This document shows positions 1 through 8,748 of a stretch of 64,000 bases of DNA, piece after piece. Under the pieces are notes generated by a model. It was not told the origin of the DNA and made no database searches. It saw nothing but the letters and a program-made list of their open reading frames with translations. Made by a program: the position numbers and the translations under genes. Numbering within the stretch: the stretch's first letter is position 1; every line of letters begins with the position of its first letter. Source of the DNA: DATAZK01 sp963731205 (GTDB lineage: Bacteria > Actinomycetota > Actinomycetes > Frankiales > Frankiaceae); assembly GCA_963731205.1 (NCBI GenBank), contig CAVSUJ010000002.1:62001-126000 (forward strand). The letters are read 5' to 3'.

Positions 1-140
1 CCGACCGTCTCGCCGCGCCCCCGCAGCTCGGTGAACAGGTCCTGCGCGCTGCGAAAACCACTGGAGTCATCGAGCAACGCCGCCAGCGCCCGCTTCTGGC
101 GCGTGGACCGGCCACGCGTCGAGGTGGCGTCGTGGCTCAT
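1..140 (-). CDS. zur: Zinc uptake regulator Zur (Fur family), N-terminal fragment cut by window edge
   Basis: Only the first 46 residues are inside the window; the rest lies beyond base 1. They read MSHDATSTRGRSTRQKRALAALL and continue through FRSAQDLFTELRGRGETVG. This matches the start of the winged-helix DNA-binding domain of mycobacterial Zur/FurB (RSTRQ, FRSAQELH, ELRRRGE). Proteins of this family bind zinc and repress zinc-import genes. The metal-binding half is not visible, so the assignment to Zur rather than another Fur paralogue rests on these N-terminal motifs and on the zinc ABC importer about 10 kb away. The start is the ATG at 138-140. Confidence 0.8.
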   Translation of the reverse strand, partial: MSHDATSTRGRSTRQKRALAALLDDSSGFRSAQDLFTELRGRGETV

Positions 141-230
141 GACATCAGCCTAATCGGCGACCCTGGGACGCGGCTCGATCCCGGATCTGGCCCTCTCAAT
201 CCAGCGTGCGTTCGCCGGCGGCGAGATGGG

Positions 231-1022
231 TTAGAGACCCAATGGCTCCAACACACCGGCGCGCATGCCGGCGGTGAACCCGCCGTCGACCACGAGGGCG
301 TGACCGGTCACGAACGAGGCGTCGGAGGAGGCGAGGAACAGTGCGGCCCCGGCGATCTCCTCCGGCTTGCCGAATCGTCCGAGCTTGTGCTCGTCGCGGT
401 AACGCTCGCGGGCGCCGGCCATCCCGGGACTGTCGAACGTCGCGCGCATCAGCGGGGTGTCGATGAAGCCGGGGCAGACGGCATTGACTCGTACGCCCCG
501 GCGGCCGTAGTCGATCGCCATGTTCTTGGTGAGGATGACGACCGCACCCTTGGACGCGCTGTAGCAGCTCCCGCCCTCGGTGCCGGTGACACCTTCGATG
601 CTGGCGACATTGACGATGCTGCCGCCGCCTGGCTGGTCCATCATCACACCGGCGGCGTACTTGCCGACCAGGAACGTCCCCGTCGAATTGACGGTCATCA
701 CCCGATTCCACTCCTCGAGCGGCACCAGGTGCACCGGGCCGCCGCCGGTGACGCCGGCCGCGTTGACGCTCACGTCGAGCGAGCCGAACTCGCTGACCGC
801 GCCGCGTATCAGAGCCTCGACCGTGGGCTCGTCGGTGACATCGCCGACGACGTAGGAATTCTTCGGGGCCGCATCCGCGACGGCCTTCCATTCCGGGCAT
901 TCGTGACGGTCGAAACCGACGACGACGGCGCCCTCCTGAGCGAAGCGCAGGGCACACGCGTAGCCGATGCCGGATGCCGCCCCCGTCACGAGCGCGACCT
1001 GATTTTCCAGCCGTCCCACCAT
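231..1022 (-). CDS. SDR family NAD(P)-dependent oxidoreductase
   Basis: A 263-residue classical short-chain dehydrogenase. The cofactor loop TGAASGIG is at residues 13-20, NAAG at 87-90, and the catalytic Ser141, Tyr154 and Lys158 (YSASK) are all present. The C-terminal PGFIDTPL and VTGHALVVDGG segments are typical of 3-oxoacyl-ACP reductase-like members. The ATG at 1022 follows a strong GGAGGAGG ribosome site. It is transcribed divergently from the small membrane protein at 1113. Substrate cannot be inferred. Confidence 0.9.
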   Translation of the reverse strand: MVGRLENQVALVTGAASGIGYACALRFAQEGAVVVGFDRHECPEWKAVADAAPKNSYVVGDVTDEPTVEALIRGAVSEFGSLDVSVNAAGVTGGGPVHLVPLEEWNRVMTVNSTGTFLVGKYAAGVMMDQPGGGSIVNVASIEGVTGTEGGSCYSASKGAVVILTKNMAIDYGRRGVRVNAVCPGFIDTPLMRATFDSPGMAGARERYRDEHKLGRFGKPEEIAGAALFLASSDASFVTGHALVVDGGFTAGMRAGVLEPLGL

Positions 1023-1112
1023 TGCCTCCTCCTGCGCCCGCCCGGACCGTCCGAATGTGGGGTTGTATCCACGAAGGTAGAGCCGCGCACGGCGAAGCGA
1101 TCCGGAGGGGCC

Positions 1113-1598
1113 ATGGGCATCACCAAGCTCGGCGGAAACGACGGCAGGCTGACCGACGGTGCAGTAGTGGGCCGCTCCTTGGCCCTGGGCCTGGCTGCGG
1201 GCATGCGCAGCTCGCTCGGGTTCAACGCGCCCGGGCTGCGTGGCCTGCGAAGCGACGGGTTCACCAGGGCCAACTCGATGCGCCTGCTCGGCATCGGCGG
1301 TGAGCTGATCGCCGACAAGCTGCCGAAGACGCCCAGCCGCCTCGCGCCGCCCGGACTGGCAGCGCGCTTCCTGTCGGGTGCCGCCGGTGCGTGGCAGCTC
1401 GCGAACCGGGCGGGAGCCCCCTCGAAGACGCGATGGGCGGCGGTGGCTGTCGGGGTCGGCGCGGCCGCGGCAGGTTCCTACGGCGGTGCGGCCTGGCGAC
1501 GCGCAGCGACCGGTGGCGCGGGTGGGCGGCCCGACTGGCAGGGCGCGCTCGCCGAGGATGCGGTCGCTCTCAGCCTGGCCGTTGCCGCGAGTCGCTGA
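1113..1598 (+). CDS. DUF4126-like small membrane protein
   Basis: A 161-residue protein starting at the ATG preceded by GGAGGGG (1104-1110). It shows the pattern of DUF4126 proteins: an early GMRSSLG stretch, the motif GELIADKLPKTPSRLAPPGL in the middle, an Ala/Gly-rich transmembrane stretch with GSYGGAAWR, and a C-terminal LAEDAVAL. Function of the family is unknown. The open frame extends upstream to 132, but that part lies antisense to the SDR gene and is not credible as coding. Confidence 0.75.
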   Translation: MGITKLGGNDGRLTDGAVVGRSLALGLAAGMRSSLGFNAPGLRGLRSDGFTRANSMRLLGIGGELIADKLPKTPSRLAPPGLAARFLSGAAGAWQLANRAGAPSKTRWAAVAVGVGAAAAGSYGGAAWRRAATGGAGGRPDWQGALAEDAVALSLAVAASR

Positions 1599-1680
1599 CC
1601 CCTGCCACGCCTGTGGGCTCTGCGGCTGGTGTACTCCACCGCAGGCGTCGTAGACCGATGATCAGTCGAGGAGGCAGCAC

Positions 1681-2514
1681 ATGGCACGAACGCTGGAGGG
1701 TCAGCGGGTTCTGGTGGTCGGTGCCTCCGCCGGCATCGGCCGGGAGTTCGCGCTCCAGGCCGTGCGTGACGGTGCACGCGTCCTGTTCGCCGCGCGACGG
1801 CTCGACCGCTTGAACGCACTCGCCGAGGAGGCCGGCGGCGGGGTGCCGCTGGTCCTTGACATCACCGATCCCGATTCGTGCGCCGCTCTGGCCGATGCGG
1901 TGCGCTCGGAATTCGGCGAGGTCGACCTCGTGGTCTGCAGCGCCGGCTACTCACCGCTGCGCCATTTCGCCGACGTGAGCCCGCAGGACTGGCAGCACGT
2001 GCTGGGGATCAACGTCATCGGCATTCACCAGCTGGTGCGCGCGGTGCTGCCGGTGACGAAGCAGGGCGGGCTCATCGCTGTCATGTCATCGGAGTCGACC
2101 TCGCAGCCGCGGCACGCGCTCGGTGTCTACACCTCCAGCAAAGCTGCGCTGGAGATGTCGATGCGGGTCTGGCGGCAGGAGCAGCCCCGGGCGCGCTTCA
2201 CCACTCTCGTCGTCGGCGGCACGTTCCCCACCGACTTCGGCGCCGACTTCGACATGGAGATCCTGCTGCCGGCCATGGAGGCGTGGGCGCGCATCGGCAC
2301 CATCCAGGAAAAGCTGATGGACACCGCAGAGGTGGCGTCGGTGATCCGCGGAACCCTCACGTCGATCGTCGACCTGCCCGACATCAGCCTCGATCAGATC
2401 GTGATTCGCAGCCCCTCACCCGTCGTCGGCGGCGCCGAGCAACTCAAGGCCGAAGCCGAGGAGAACATCGGCCGGCTCCAGGATCCTGCTGCCGGCGCAC
2501 CCGCAACGGGCTAG
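1681..2514 (+). CDS. SDR family oxidoreductase
   Basis: A 277-residue short-chain dehydrogenase. The cofactor motif GASAGIG is at 14-20, CSAG at 86-89 replaces the usual NNAG, and the YTSSK catalytic pair Tyr150/Lys154 is present. The ATG follows GAGGAGG. After the core the protein carries a longer C-terminal tail (DLPDISLDQIVIRSP and beyond) seen in 'clavulanate dehydrogenase-like' SDRs. It sits 21 nt upstream of the YihY gene, so the two may be cotranscribed. Substrate unknown. Confidence 0.85.
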   Translation: MARTLEGQRVLVVGASAGIGREFALQAVRDGARVLFAARRLDRLNALAEEAGGGVPLVLDITDPDSCAALADAVRSEFGEVDLVVCSAGYSPLRHFADVSPQDWQHVLGINVIGIHQLVRAVLPVTKQGGLIAVMSSESTSQPRHALGVYTSSKAALEMSMRVWRQEQPRARFTTLVVGGTFPTDFGADFDMEILLPAMEAWARIGTIQEKLMDTAEVASVIRGTLTSIVDLPDISLDQIVIRSPSPVVGGAEQLKAEAEENIGRLQDPAAGAPATG

Positions 2515-2535
2515 CGGCCGGGCGCCCCCGAAGCC

Positions 2536-3537
2536 ATGTCACTGACCGCCCGGCTGGACGGCTTCCAGCGACGGCATCGCGCGGTGGGATTTCCACTCGC
2601 CGTCATCTACAAATTCTTCGACGACCACGGCACCTACCTCGCCGCGATCATCACGTACTACGCCTTCGTCTCGCTGTTCCCGCTGCTGTTCCTGCTGACC
2701 GCGATCCTCGGCTTCGTGCTGCACGGAAACGAGCATTTGCAGCAGCAGATCCTGCACTCGACGCTGAGCCGGTTCCCCGTCATCGGATCGCAGCTCGGAG
2801 ATCCGAAAGGACTGACCGGCAACACGGCCGGCATCACGTTCAGCATCATCGTCAGCCTCTACGGGGCCTTGGGGGTGGCGCAGGCGGCGCAGTACGCGAT
2901 GAACGTGGCCTGGGCGGTGCCGCGCAACGAGCGTCCGAATCCCATCAAGGCACGCGGGCGCAGCCTCCTGCTGATCGGCACCGTCGGGCTGGGCATCATC
3001 GCGACGACGGGATTGTCAGCCCTTTCCAGCAGTGCGGAGGCGTTCGGCGCGCAGATCGGAAACGGGCTCACCGCGCTCGTCACCATCGGATCGGTCGTGC
3101 TGAACGCTGCTCTGTTCATGCTCGCCTTCCGGGTGGCATGCGCGCGTGACGTCGGTTGGCGCGACATCGCTCCGGGCGCGTTGCTGGCCTCGCTCCTGTG
3201 GCAGACGTTGCAGCTGCTCGGTACCGCGTACGTCGGCCATGTCGTCAAGAACGCCAGCGCTACCAACGGTGTTTTCGCGTTGGTGCTCGGCCTGCTCGCC
3301 TGGATGTACCTGGCTGCGTTCCTGGTGGTCATCTGCATCGAGCTGAACGTCGTGCGGGCACGAAAGCTCTATCCCCGCGCGTTGCTCACGCCCTTCACCG
3401 ACGACGTCGATCTCACCCGCGCCGACGAGCGGGCCTACGCCTCGCAGGCGACCGCTCAGCGCGCCAAGGGCTTCGAACGCGTCGAGGTGCACTTCGACGA
3501 TCGTGAGGAGCTCGAGGACGAGGGCGGGCACGCCTGA
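2536..3537 (+). CDS. YihY/BrkB-family inner-membrane protein
   Basis: A 333-residue polytopic membrane protein. Early residues contain ITYYAFVSLFPLLFLLTAILGF, the hallmark first membrane segment of the YihY/UPF0761 (BrkB) family. About six hydrophobic segments follow, including GALLASLLWQTLQLLGTAYV and VFALVLGLLAWMYL, with a charged cytoplasmic tail of about 50 residues. The family was once annotated as RNase BN, a label since withdrawn; its role is unsettled. The start is the ATG 21 nt after the preceding SDR. Confidence 0.9.
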   Translation: MSLTARLDGFQRRHRAVGFPLAVIYKFFDDHGTYLAAIITYYAFVSLFPLLFLLTAILGFVLHGNEHLQQQILHSTLSRFPVIGSQLGDPKGLTGNTAGITFSIIVSLYGALGVAQAAQYAMNVAWAVPRNERPNPIKARGRSLLLIGTVGLGIIATTGLSALSSSAEAFGAQIGNGLTALVTIGSVVLNAALFMLAFRVACARDVGWRDIAPGALLASLLWQTLQLLGTAYVGHVVKNASATNGVFALVLGLLAWMYLAAFLVVICIELNVVRARKLYPRALLTPFTDDVDLTRADERAYASQATAQRAKGFERVEVHFDDREELEDEGGHA

Positions 3538-3567
3538 TCTGCCCGCGGCGTGTGAGATGGTGCGCCC

Positions 3568-4497
3568 ATGCGAGCAGTGCGTGTGACGGCCGACGGTCCG
3601 GGAGTGGTCGAGGTCGACGAGCCGGCCGGCGCCGGGCTGCTGATGGAGGTCTCGTCGAGCAGCATCTGCGGCACCGATCTCAATTTCATGGGCATGGGCG
3701 CGCTTGATTTCACCTTCGGGCACGAGTTCGCCGGTGTCGTCGACGGCACCGCGTATGCGGTCGAACCCACCGTCTCCTGCGGCGAATGCGACCAGTGCCG
3801 CGCGGGCTTCACCCAGCGATGCGTCGGTACGCATTCCAACCTCGGCATCTTCTCCGACGGCGGGCTTGCCGACCGGGTTCGGGTGCCGGCGCAAAACCTC
3901 GTCCCGCTGCCTTCCGGGCTCTCCCTTGATGACGCGTGTCTCGTCGAGCCCGCAGCGGTCGCCTACCACGGGGTCCAGCGCGCGGCGATCAGCTCCGGCG
4001 AGCGGGTGGTCGTGCTGGGCGGCGGTTCGATCGGCCTGCTCGTCGCAGCGGCACTGCGCCGGGAGGGACATCACGCCGACATCGAGGTGCGCCACCCGCA
4101 CCAGCGCCGCGCTGCCGAGCGGCTCGGTGCCGGTGAGGTGTCGGGAAGCTATGACGTCGTCATCGAGGCCGTGGGCACCGACTCCGGGATAGCCCGCTGC
4201 GCCGAACTCGCGAGACCCGGCGGACGGGTCGTGCTGCTCGGGGTGTTTCCGCAGACGCTGCCCGTCCCGGGAGTGGCGACCCTCGTCAGCGAGCTCACGT
4301 GGCTCGGCGCGATGGCCTACGGACGCGGGGCCGATGGCGTCCGCGACGTCGAGCATGCCGCCGCGCTACTGGCGGCCGACCCGGAAATCGCCCGCACGCT
4401 CATCACCCATCGCTTCCCGCTCGACGACGCCGCGGAAGCGATCCGCGTCGCGGGCGACCGCGCCTCGGGGGCGATCAAGGTGTCGCTGCATCCCTGA
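3568..4497 (+). CDS. Zinc-binding alcohol dehydrogenase (MDR superfamily)
   Basis: A 309-residue medium-chain dehydrogenase. Catalytic-zinc ligands are seen in SICGTD, GHEFAG and LVEPAAVAYHG, and structural-zinc cysteines in CGECDQCRAGFTQRC. The Rossmann motif is VVVLGGGSIG. It is shorter than usual (340-370), with a compact N-terminal domain. Tail-to-tail with the acetate kinase gene, sharing 23 bp. The substrate is not predictable; polyol or threonine-like dehydrogenases share these motifs. Confidence 0.88.
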   Translation: MRAVRVTADGPGVVEVDEPAGAGLLMEVSSSSICGTDLNFMGMGALDFTFGHEFAGVVDGTAYAVEPTVSCGECDQCRAGFTQRCVGTHSNLGIFSDGGLADRVRVPAQNLVPLPSGLSLDDACLVEPAAVAYHGVQRAAISSGERVVVLGGGSIGLLVAAALRREGHHADIEVRHPHQRRAAERLGAGEVSGSYDVVIEAVGTDSGIARCAELARPGGRVVLLGVFPQTLPVPGVATLVSELTWLGAMAYGRGADGVRDVEHAAALLAADPEIARTLITHRFPLDDAAEAIRVAGDRASGAIKVSLHP

Positions 4498-5578
4498 AAG
4501 TGCCGGTCACGCTTGCCGTCTGCCGGGCGATGACCGCTTCCTCGTCCGCCGCGACCACGAGCACCTGACCGATCGTGAGCATGCCGAGCCGGCTCACCAC
4601 GCCGTCCCGGATCACGGCGGAATGCTCTCCGATGCCGCCGGTGAAGACGAGGGTGTCGATCCCGCCGAGCACCGTCGCGTACGCCGCGGCCTGCTTGGCC
4701 ACCTGACGGATGAAAGCCTCCACGGCGAGGCGGGCTGCTGCATCGCCGCGGCCCAGCAGCGCCGCCATGTCGGACTCGCCGCCCGACAGCCCGCGTAGCC
4801 CCGACTGTTCCTGGAAGATTGCGCGCAGCGCATCGATCGGAACCGGGTCACGGTCACGGCCCGCGAGGTAGAGCAGCACGCCCGGGTCGATGTCGCCGCT
4901 GCGGCTGCCCATGAAAAGTCCGGCGTCAGGGGTGAATCCCATTGTCGTGTCGACGCTGCGGCCGCCCTCGATCGCCGCCATGGAGGAGCCGTTGCCGAGA
5001 TGGGCGATGACCGCGCGGCCGAGCGTGGAAGCGCCGACCGTGTGCACGACGTGGTCGTAGTTCAGGCCGTGGAAACCGTAGCGCCGGATTCCCTGGTCCC
5101 AGAGCCCGGGCGGCAGCGGCAGCCGCTGCGCGACCTCCGGCATCGTGCGATGGAAGGCTGAATCAAAGCATCCCACTTGCGGCGCGTCGGGCCAGCGTTT
5201 CGCCGCTTCGGCCACTCCCCCGAGCGCCGCCGGTTCATGCTGGGGTGCCCACGGGATCAGCTTTTCCAGCGTGGCAACGACTTCTGGCGTGAGCAGCCTC
5301 GGCCCGTCGTAGTCGCCGCCGTGGACGAAGCGGTGACCGATGACCTCGGGAGCGGGCAGGCCGGCAGCGTTGAGTGCATCGGCGACAGCCGCCAGCGGAT
5401 CGCCGTGAACCTGACGCTCGGCGCGACCACCGTCCCATTCGAGGACGAGATGCCCGTCAGAGAGCCGGGCGATGCGCGCTTTCGCCAGGCCTTGCGACGT
5501 TTCCCCGGCACGCGATGGCGGGTCATACAGCGCGGTCTTGAGCGACGACGAGCCGTAGTTCACCGCGAGGATCGCCAC
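4475..5578 (-). CDS. ackA: Acetate/propionate kinase
   Basis: A 367-residue ASKHA-fold kinase interconverting acetyl phosphate + ADP and acetate + ATP. Visible motifs are the N-terminal LAVNYGSSSLK (phosphate 1), RFVHGGD, CFDSAFH, RRYGFHG, AHLGNGSSM (phosphate 2), DTTMGFTPDAG and VFTGGIGEHS (adenosine). It is about 30 residues shorter than the common 400. GTG start at 5578. It lies 65 nt downstream of the phosphoketolase gene on the same strand, the usual arrangement in which acetyl phosphate from phosphoketolase is turned into ATP and acetate. Confidence 0.95.
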   Translation of the reverse strand: MAILAVNYGSSSLKTALYDPPSRAGETSQGLAKARIARLSDGHLVLEWDGGRAERQVHGDPLAAVADALNAAGLPAPEVIGHRFVHGGDYDGPRLLTPEVVATLEKLIPWAPQHEPAALGGVAEAAKRWPDAPQVGCFDSAFHRTMPEVAQRLPLPPGLWDQGIRRYGFHGLNYDHVVHTVGASTLGRAVIAHLGNGSSMAAIEGGRSVDTTMGFTPDAGLFMGSRSGDIDPGVLLYLAGRDRDPVPIDALRAIFQEQSGLRGLSGGESDMAALLGRGDAAARLAVEAFIRQVAKQAAAYATVLGGIDTLVFTGGIGEHSAVIRDGVVSRLGMLTIGQVLVVAADEEAVIARQTASVTGTFRDAATP

Positions 5579-5643
5579 CCGCTAACTCCGAGCCGATGAT
5601 CGCTGACCCGCGCTCGGCTTCGCCGCGCTCAGCCCGGTCACGA

Positions 5644-8025
5644 TCAGCTCCACACCCAGTCCCTGATCTCCGGCAGATCCTCGAAGTTCTCGCGCACGTA
5701 AGCGTGGTGACGCTCGAGCTGCTTGTCGCAGTAGGCGGTCAGCTCGAGGGAGCCGGGCGGCAGCCGGCGGGAGCGCCGAAGTGCCTGCTGCGCAAGGTGA
5801 TAGCGGCTCATCTCGTTGCGCACCACCATGTCGAACGGGGTCGTCGTGGTGCCCTGCGAGCGGAATCCGCGAGTGTGGAAACGCTGCTGGTTCAACCGTC
5901 CGGGCAGCAGCCCGTGCAGCGAGCGGGCGTAGCCGTGGAAGGCGACGAGCACGTCCTCCTCGGTGCCGAACAGCGAGCGGAAGACCGTGTCGGAGAAACC
6001 GTGCGGGTGGACCTCCTGCGGCATCAGCGCCATCAGGTCGACGATGTTGACGACGCGGGTGATGAGATCGGGCACCCACTCGCGTAGCAGCTGAGCGGCA
6101 GCGAGCAGCTCCATCGTCGGCACATCGCCGATGCAGCCCAGGATGATGTCGGGCTGGGCCCCGGAGTGATGGACCTCGGTGCCGGCCCAGTCCCACACCG
6201 AGCCCCCGCGTTCGCAATGCGCAGCGGCTTCATCAGCCGTCAGATACTGAAGATGTGGCTGCTTGTCGGCGACGATGAGATTCACGTGGTTGCGGCTCTT
6301 GAAGCAGTGATCGGCGATGGACAGCAGGCAATTGCCGTCGGGCGGCAGCCAGGCACGCACCACCCCTGACCCGAGCGGGATGACGGTGTCGAGCAGCCCC
6401 GGACCCTGATGGCTGAAACCGTTGTGGTCATTGCGCCAGCAGGTCGAGGTCAGCAGCACGTTCAGCGAAGGCACCGGCTCGCGCCAGGAAAGCTTCTCCG
6501 CCTCCTGAAGCCACTTCGCGTGCTGCACCAGCATCGACGCCGACACCATCGCGAATGCTTCGTACGTCGCGAAAAGGCCGTGCCGGCCCGACAGCGTGTA
6601 GCCCTCGAGCCAGCCCTGGCACAGGTGCTCCGAGAGCACCTCCATGACCCGGCCCTCGGGCGAGACCCGGTCATCGAGCGCGTCGATACGCGTCACGAGG
6701 CAACGGTCGGAAACCTCGAGCACGGCCCCGAGCCGGTTGCTGGTCAGCTCGTCGGGGCTGAACACCCGAAACGTGTGGGGATCGCTGACATAGAGGTCGC
6801 GCATCACCTTGCCGAGCGCGGTCGGTGCTTCGACGAACGTGGAGCCGCGGTGCTCCGGGTCGACCTCGAACGCGTACTTGCGCCAGTCCGGCAGGTCCAG
6901 GTCGGCGGTCAGCCGGCCGCCGTTCGCATAGGGGGTCGAGCCCATCCGCAGGTCGCCTTCAGGCGCGAGCTCGGCGAGCTCCGGAATGAGCCGTCCGGCG
7001 TTGTTGAAGAGCCGGTCTGGCTCATACGATCGCAGCCAATTCTCCAGCATTTTCAGGTGTTCCGGGTTCTCTCGCACACCGGAGAGCGGGACCTGGTGGG
7101 CCCGGAACGTGCCCTCGACGGGGATGCCGTCGACCTCCCTCGGACCGGTCCAGCCCTTGAGGGTGCGCAGCACGATCGCCGGCCAGCGCGGGAGCGTGGA
7201 GAGCGGGCCGGCGCCAGGTGCGCGCGCCGCGTCCCAGATGGCGCGGATGCGACCATGTGCCTCGTCGATCGCCGCCGCCATGTCGCGATGTACCTGGTCG
7301 ACGTCGCTTCCCGCGACCTCGAGGACCTCATACCCGTGAGCGTTCAACAGGTGCCGGACGTCCTGCGGATCGACGCGGCCGAGCACCGTCGGGTTGGCGA
7401 TCTTGTACGAGTTCAGGTGCAGGATCGGCAGCACGGCGCCGTCGCGGCGGGGATTGAGGAAGCGCGTGCCCTTCCACGACCCTTCGAGCGGACCGGTCTC
7501 GGCCTCGCCGTCGCCGACGACGCAGGCGACCAGGAGATCGGGGTTGTCCATGGCCGCCCCGAAGGCGTGGATCAGCGCGTAGCCGAGCTCGCCGCCCTCA
7601 TGGATCGAGCCGGGAGTCGGCACGCTGACGTGGCTCGGGATGCCGTCGGGAGTGGAGAACTGGCGGGCGAGCGCGCGCACGCCCGCCGCGTCCTGCGTGA
7701 TGTGCGGGTAGATCTCGCTGTAGGTGCCCTCGAGGTAGACGTTTGCCACCAGAGCCGGGCCGCCGTGGCCCGGCCCGGCGACGTACAACGTCTGCTGCCC
7801 GGTGCGCTGGATCAACCGGTTGAGGTGGGCGTACACCAGATTCAGACCCGGCGACGTACCCCAGTGTCCGAGGAGACGGGGCTTGATATGGGCCGCCTGG
7901 AGAGGCTCCCGCAGCAGCGCGTTTTCCGCGAGATAGATCTGGGCAACCGTCAAATAATTGGCGGCCTTCCAGTAATCCACCGTTTTGCGGAGTTCCTGGC
8001 CAGCCAAATCTCCCATGCTGACCAT
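5644..8025 (-). CDS. xfp: Xylulose-5-phosphate/fructose-6-phosphate phosphoketolase
   Basis: A 793-residue thiamine-diphosphate enzyme splitting xylulose 5-phosphate (and often fructose 6-phosphate) into acetyl phosphate and a sugar phosphate. Full length for the family. Recognisable blocks are LGHWGTSPGLN, YVAGPGHGGPA, GELGYALIHAFGAA, VVGDGEAETGPL for ThDP/Mg binding, HLNSYKIANPT and the C-terminal RGFRSQGTTTTPFDM. The ATG at 8025 has AGGAG upstream; an internal ATG at 8016 is less well placed. Upstream by 52 nt is the hemerythrin gene and downstream is ackA, giving a probable hemerythrin-xfp-ackA transcript. Confidence 0.96.
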   Translation of the reverse strand: MVSMGDLAGQELRKTVDYWKAANYLTVAQIYLAENALLREPLQAAHIKPRLLGHWGTSPGLNLVYAHLNRLIQRTGQQTLYVAGPGHGGPALVANVYLEGTYSEIYPHITQDAAGVRALARQFSTPDGIPSHVSVPTPGSIHEGGELGYALIHAFGAAMDNPDLLVACVVGDGEAETGPLEGSWKGTRFLNPRRDGAVLPILHLNSYKIANPTVLGRVDPQDVRHLLNAHGYEVLEVAGSDVDQVHRDMAAAIDEAHGRIRAIWDAARAPGAGPLSTLPRWPAIVLRTLKGWTGPREVDGIPVEGTFRAHQVPLSGVRENPEHLKMLENWLRSYEPDRLFNNAGRLIPELAELAPEGDLRMGSTPYANGGRLTADLDLPDWRKYAFEVDPEHRGSTFVEAPTALGKVMRDLYVSDPHTFRVFSPDELTSNRLGAVLEVSDRCLVTRIDALDDRVSPEGRVMEVLSEHLCQGWLEGYTLSGRHGLFATYEAFAMVSASMLVQHAKWLQEAEKLSWREPVPSLNVLLTSTCWRNDHNGFSHQGPGLLDTVIPLGSGVVRAWLPPDGNCLLSIADHCFKSRNHVNLIVADKQPHLQYLTADEAAAHCERGGSVWDWAGTEVHHSGAQPDIILGCIGDVPTMELLAAAQLLREWVPDLITRVVNIVDLMALMPQEVHPHGFSDTVFRSLFGTEEDVLVAFHGYARSLHGLLPGRLNQQRFHTRGFRSQGTTTTPFDMVVRNEMSRYHLAQQALRRSRRLPPGSLELTAYCDKQLERHHAYVRENFEDLPEIRDWVWS

Positions 8026-8077
8026 TGAACTCCTGGCGGCTGGAGGCCCGCCAGATGCTTCGCGCGACGTTGGCGCG

Positions 8078-8620
8078 CTACTTGCCCAGAATTTTGTCGC
8101 GCACCGTGTCGACGGCCTTGGCTACGGGAGCGGCGACGAGATTTCCGGGAGGCGTGCTCGGCGAGCGCGGATGGGGCGAGGTGGGCGCGAGCTTCTTCGC
8201 CGCCGCGAGGGTGTCGCCGACCTCGGCGAGCCGCTTGCGTCCGAGCGCCTTGCGCACCTCGGGGAAGAGCTCGCGCTCCTCTTCCTTCACGTGATGGCGC
8301 ACGTTTTCCATCAGCACCGAGACCTTCGCGTCGTAGTTCTCCGCGTCGGCCGGTAGGTGCTCGAGCTCGTTCAGCACCCACTTGACGATGTGGTGCTCCT
8401 CGATGGCTTCGAGCACCTCGCCATTCGCGCCCGCAACCTCAGCGCGCACTACGGGATAGAAGGCCTGCTCCTCGATTCCGGCGTGCACCGAGAGCGCTTT
8501 GATGATGCTGGCAACGGTCTTCTGCTTGCTTTTGTACGCCCGGGAGCCGAGCTGTTCGTAGGCCTTGAAGAGCTTCTCCACCTCTTGGTGGTCGGTCTTC
8601 AGCAGCGTGATGGCATCCAC
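8078..8620 (-). CDS. Hemerythrin HHE-domain protein
   Basis: A 180-residue protein. Residues 1-140 form a four-helix hemerythrin-like domain with iron-ligand candidates in LKTDHQEVEKLF, LSVHAGIEEQAFYP, IEEHHIVKWVL and VRHHVKEEERELFPE. Such proteins bind a di-iron centre and sense or buffer oxygen, NO or iron. A Pro-rich, Lys/Ala-rich tail follows. GTG start at 8620. It is head-to-head with the broken SDR, and a 19-bp inverted repeat lies in the shared upstream region. Its position ahead of the phosphoketolase fits a role when oxygen is limited (inference). Confidence 0.9.
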   Translation of the reverse strand: MDAITLLKTDHQEVEKLFKAYEQLGSRAYKSKQKTVASIIKALSVHAGIEEQAFYPVVRAEVAGANGEVLEAIEEHHIVKWVLNELEHLPADAENYDAKVSVLMENVRHHVKEEERELFPEVRKALGRKRLAEVGDTLAAAKKLAPTSPHPRSPSTPPGNLVAAPVAKAVDTVRDKILGK

Positions 8621-8664
8621 GTTTGTGGCCCTTTCATCAGCAGATCGGCGATCTTCTCAACCGG

Positions 8665-8683
8665 CTGCTACCCGCGGTAGCAG
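8665..8683. promoter_or_regulatory. Inverted repeat in divergent promoter region
   Basis: CTGCTACC and GGTAGCAG form perfect 8-bp arms separated by CGC. The repeat lies between the hemerythrin start (8620, minus) and the SDR start (8749, plus). Position and symmetry suggest an operator for a dimeric regulator serving one or both genes. A transcript hairpin is the alternative. The regulator is not identified. Confidence 0.45.
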
Positions 8684-8748
8684 AACCCACACCGCCGACT
8701 GCGACGATGGTGACCGACAACGCATTACGTGAAGGTCCTGGAGGTAGC

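Noticed and set aside
132..1112. Long plus-strand reading frame continuing upstream of the DUF4126-like gene
   Set aside because: It is antisense to a convincing SDR gene, has no family features, and a good ribosome site supports the start at 1113.
3016..4356. 446-residue minus-strand open frame
   Set aside because: Antisense to the YihY and alcohol dehydrogenase genes, both well supported by motifs.
4475..4497. Regulatory overlap between alcohol dehydrogenase and ackA
   Set aside because: Short tail-to-tail overlaps are common in compact genomes; nothing else suggests function.
6409..8028. 539-residue plus-strand open frame
   Set aside because: Lies fully antisense to the phosphoketolase gene, with Arg/His/Gly-rich low-information sequence typical of shadow frames in high-GC DNA.
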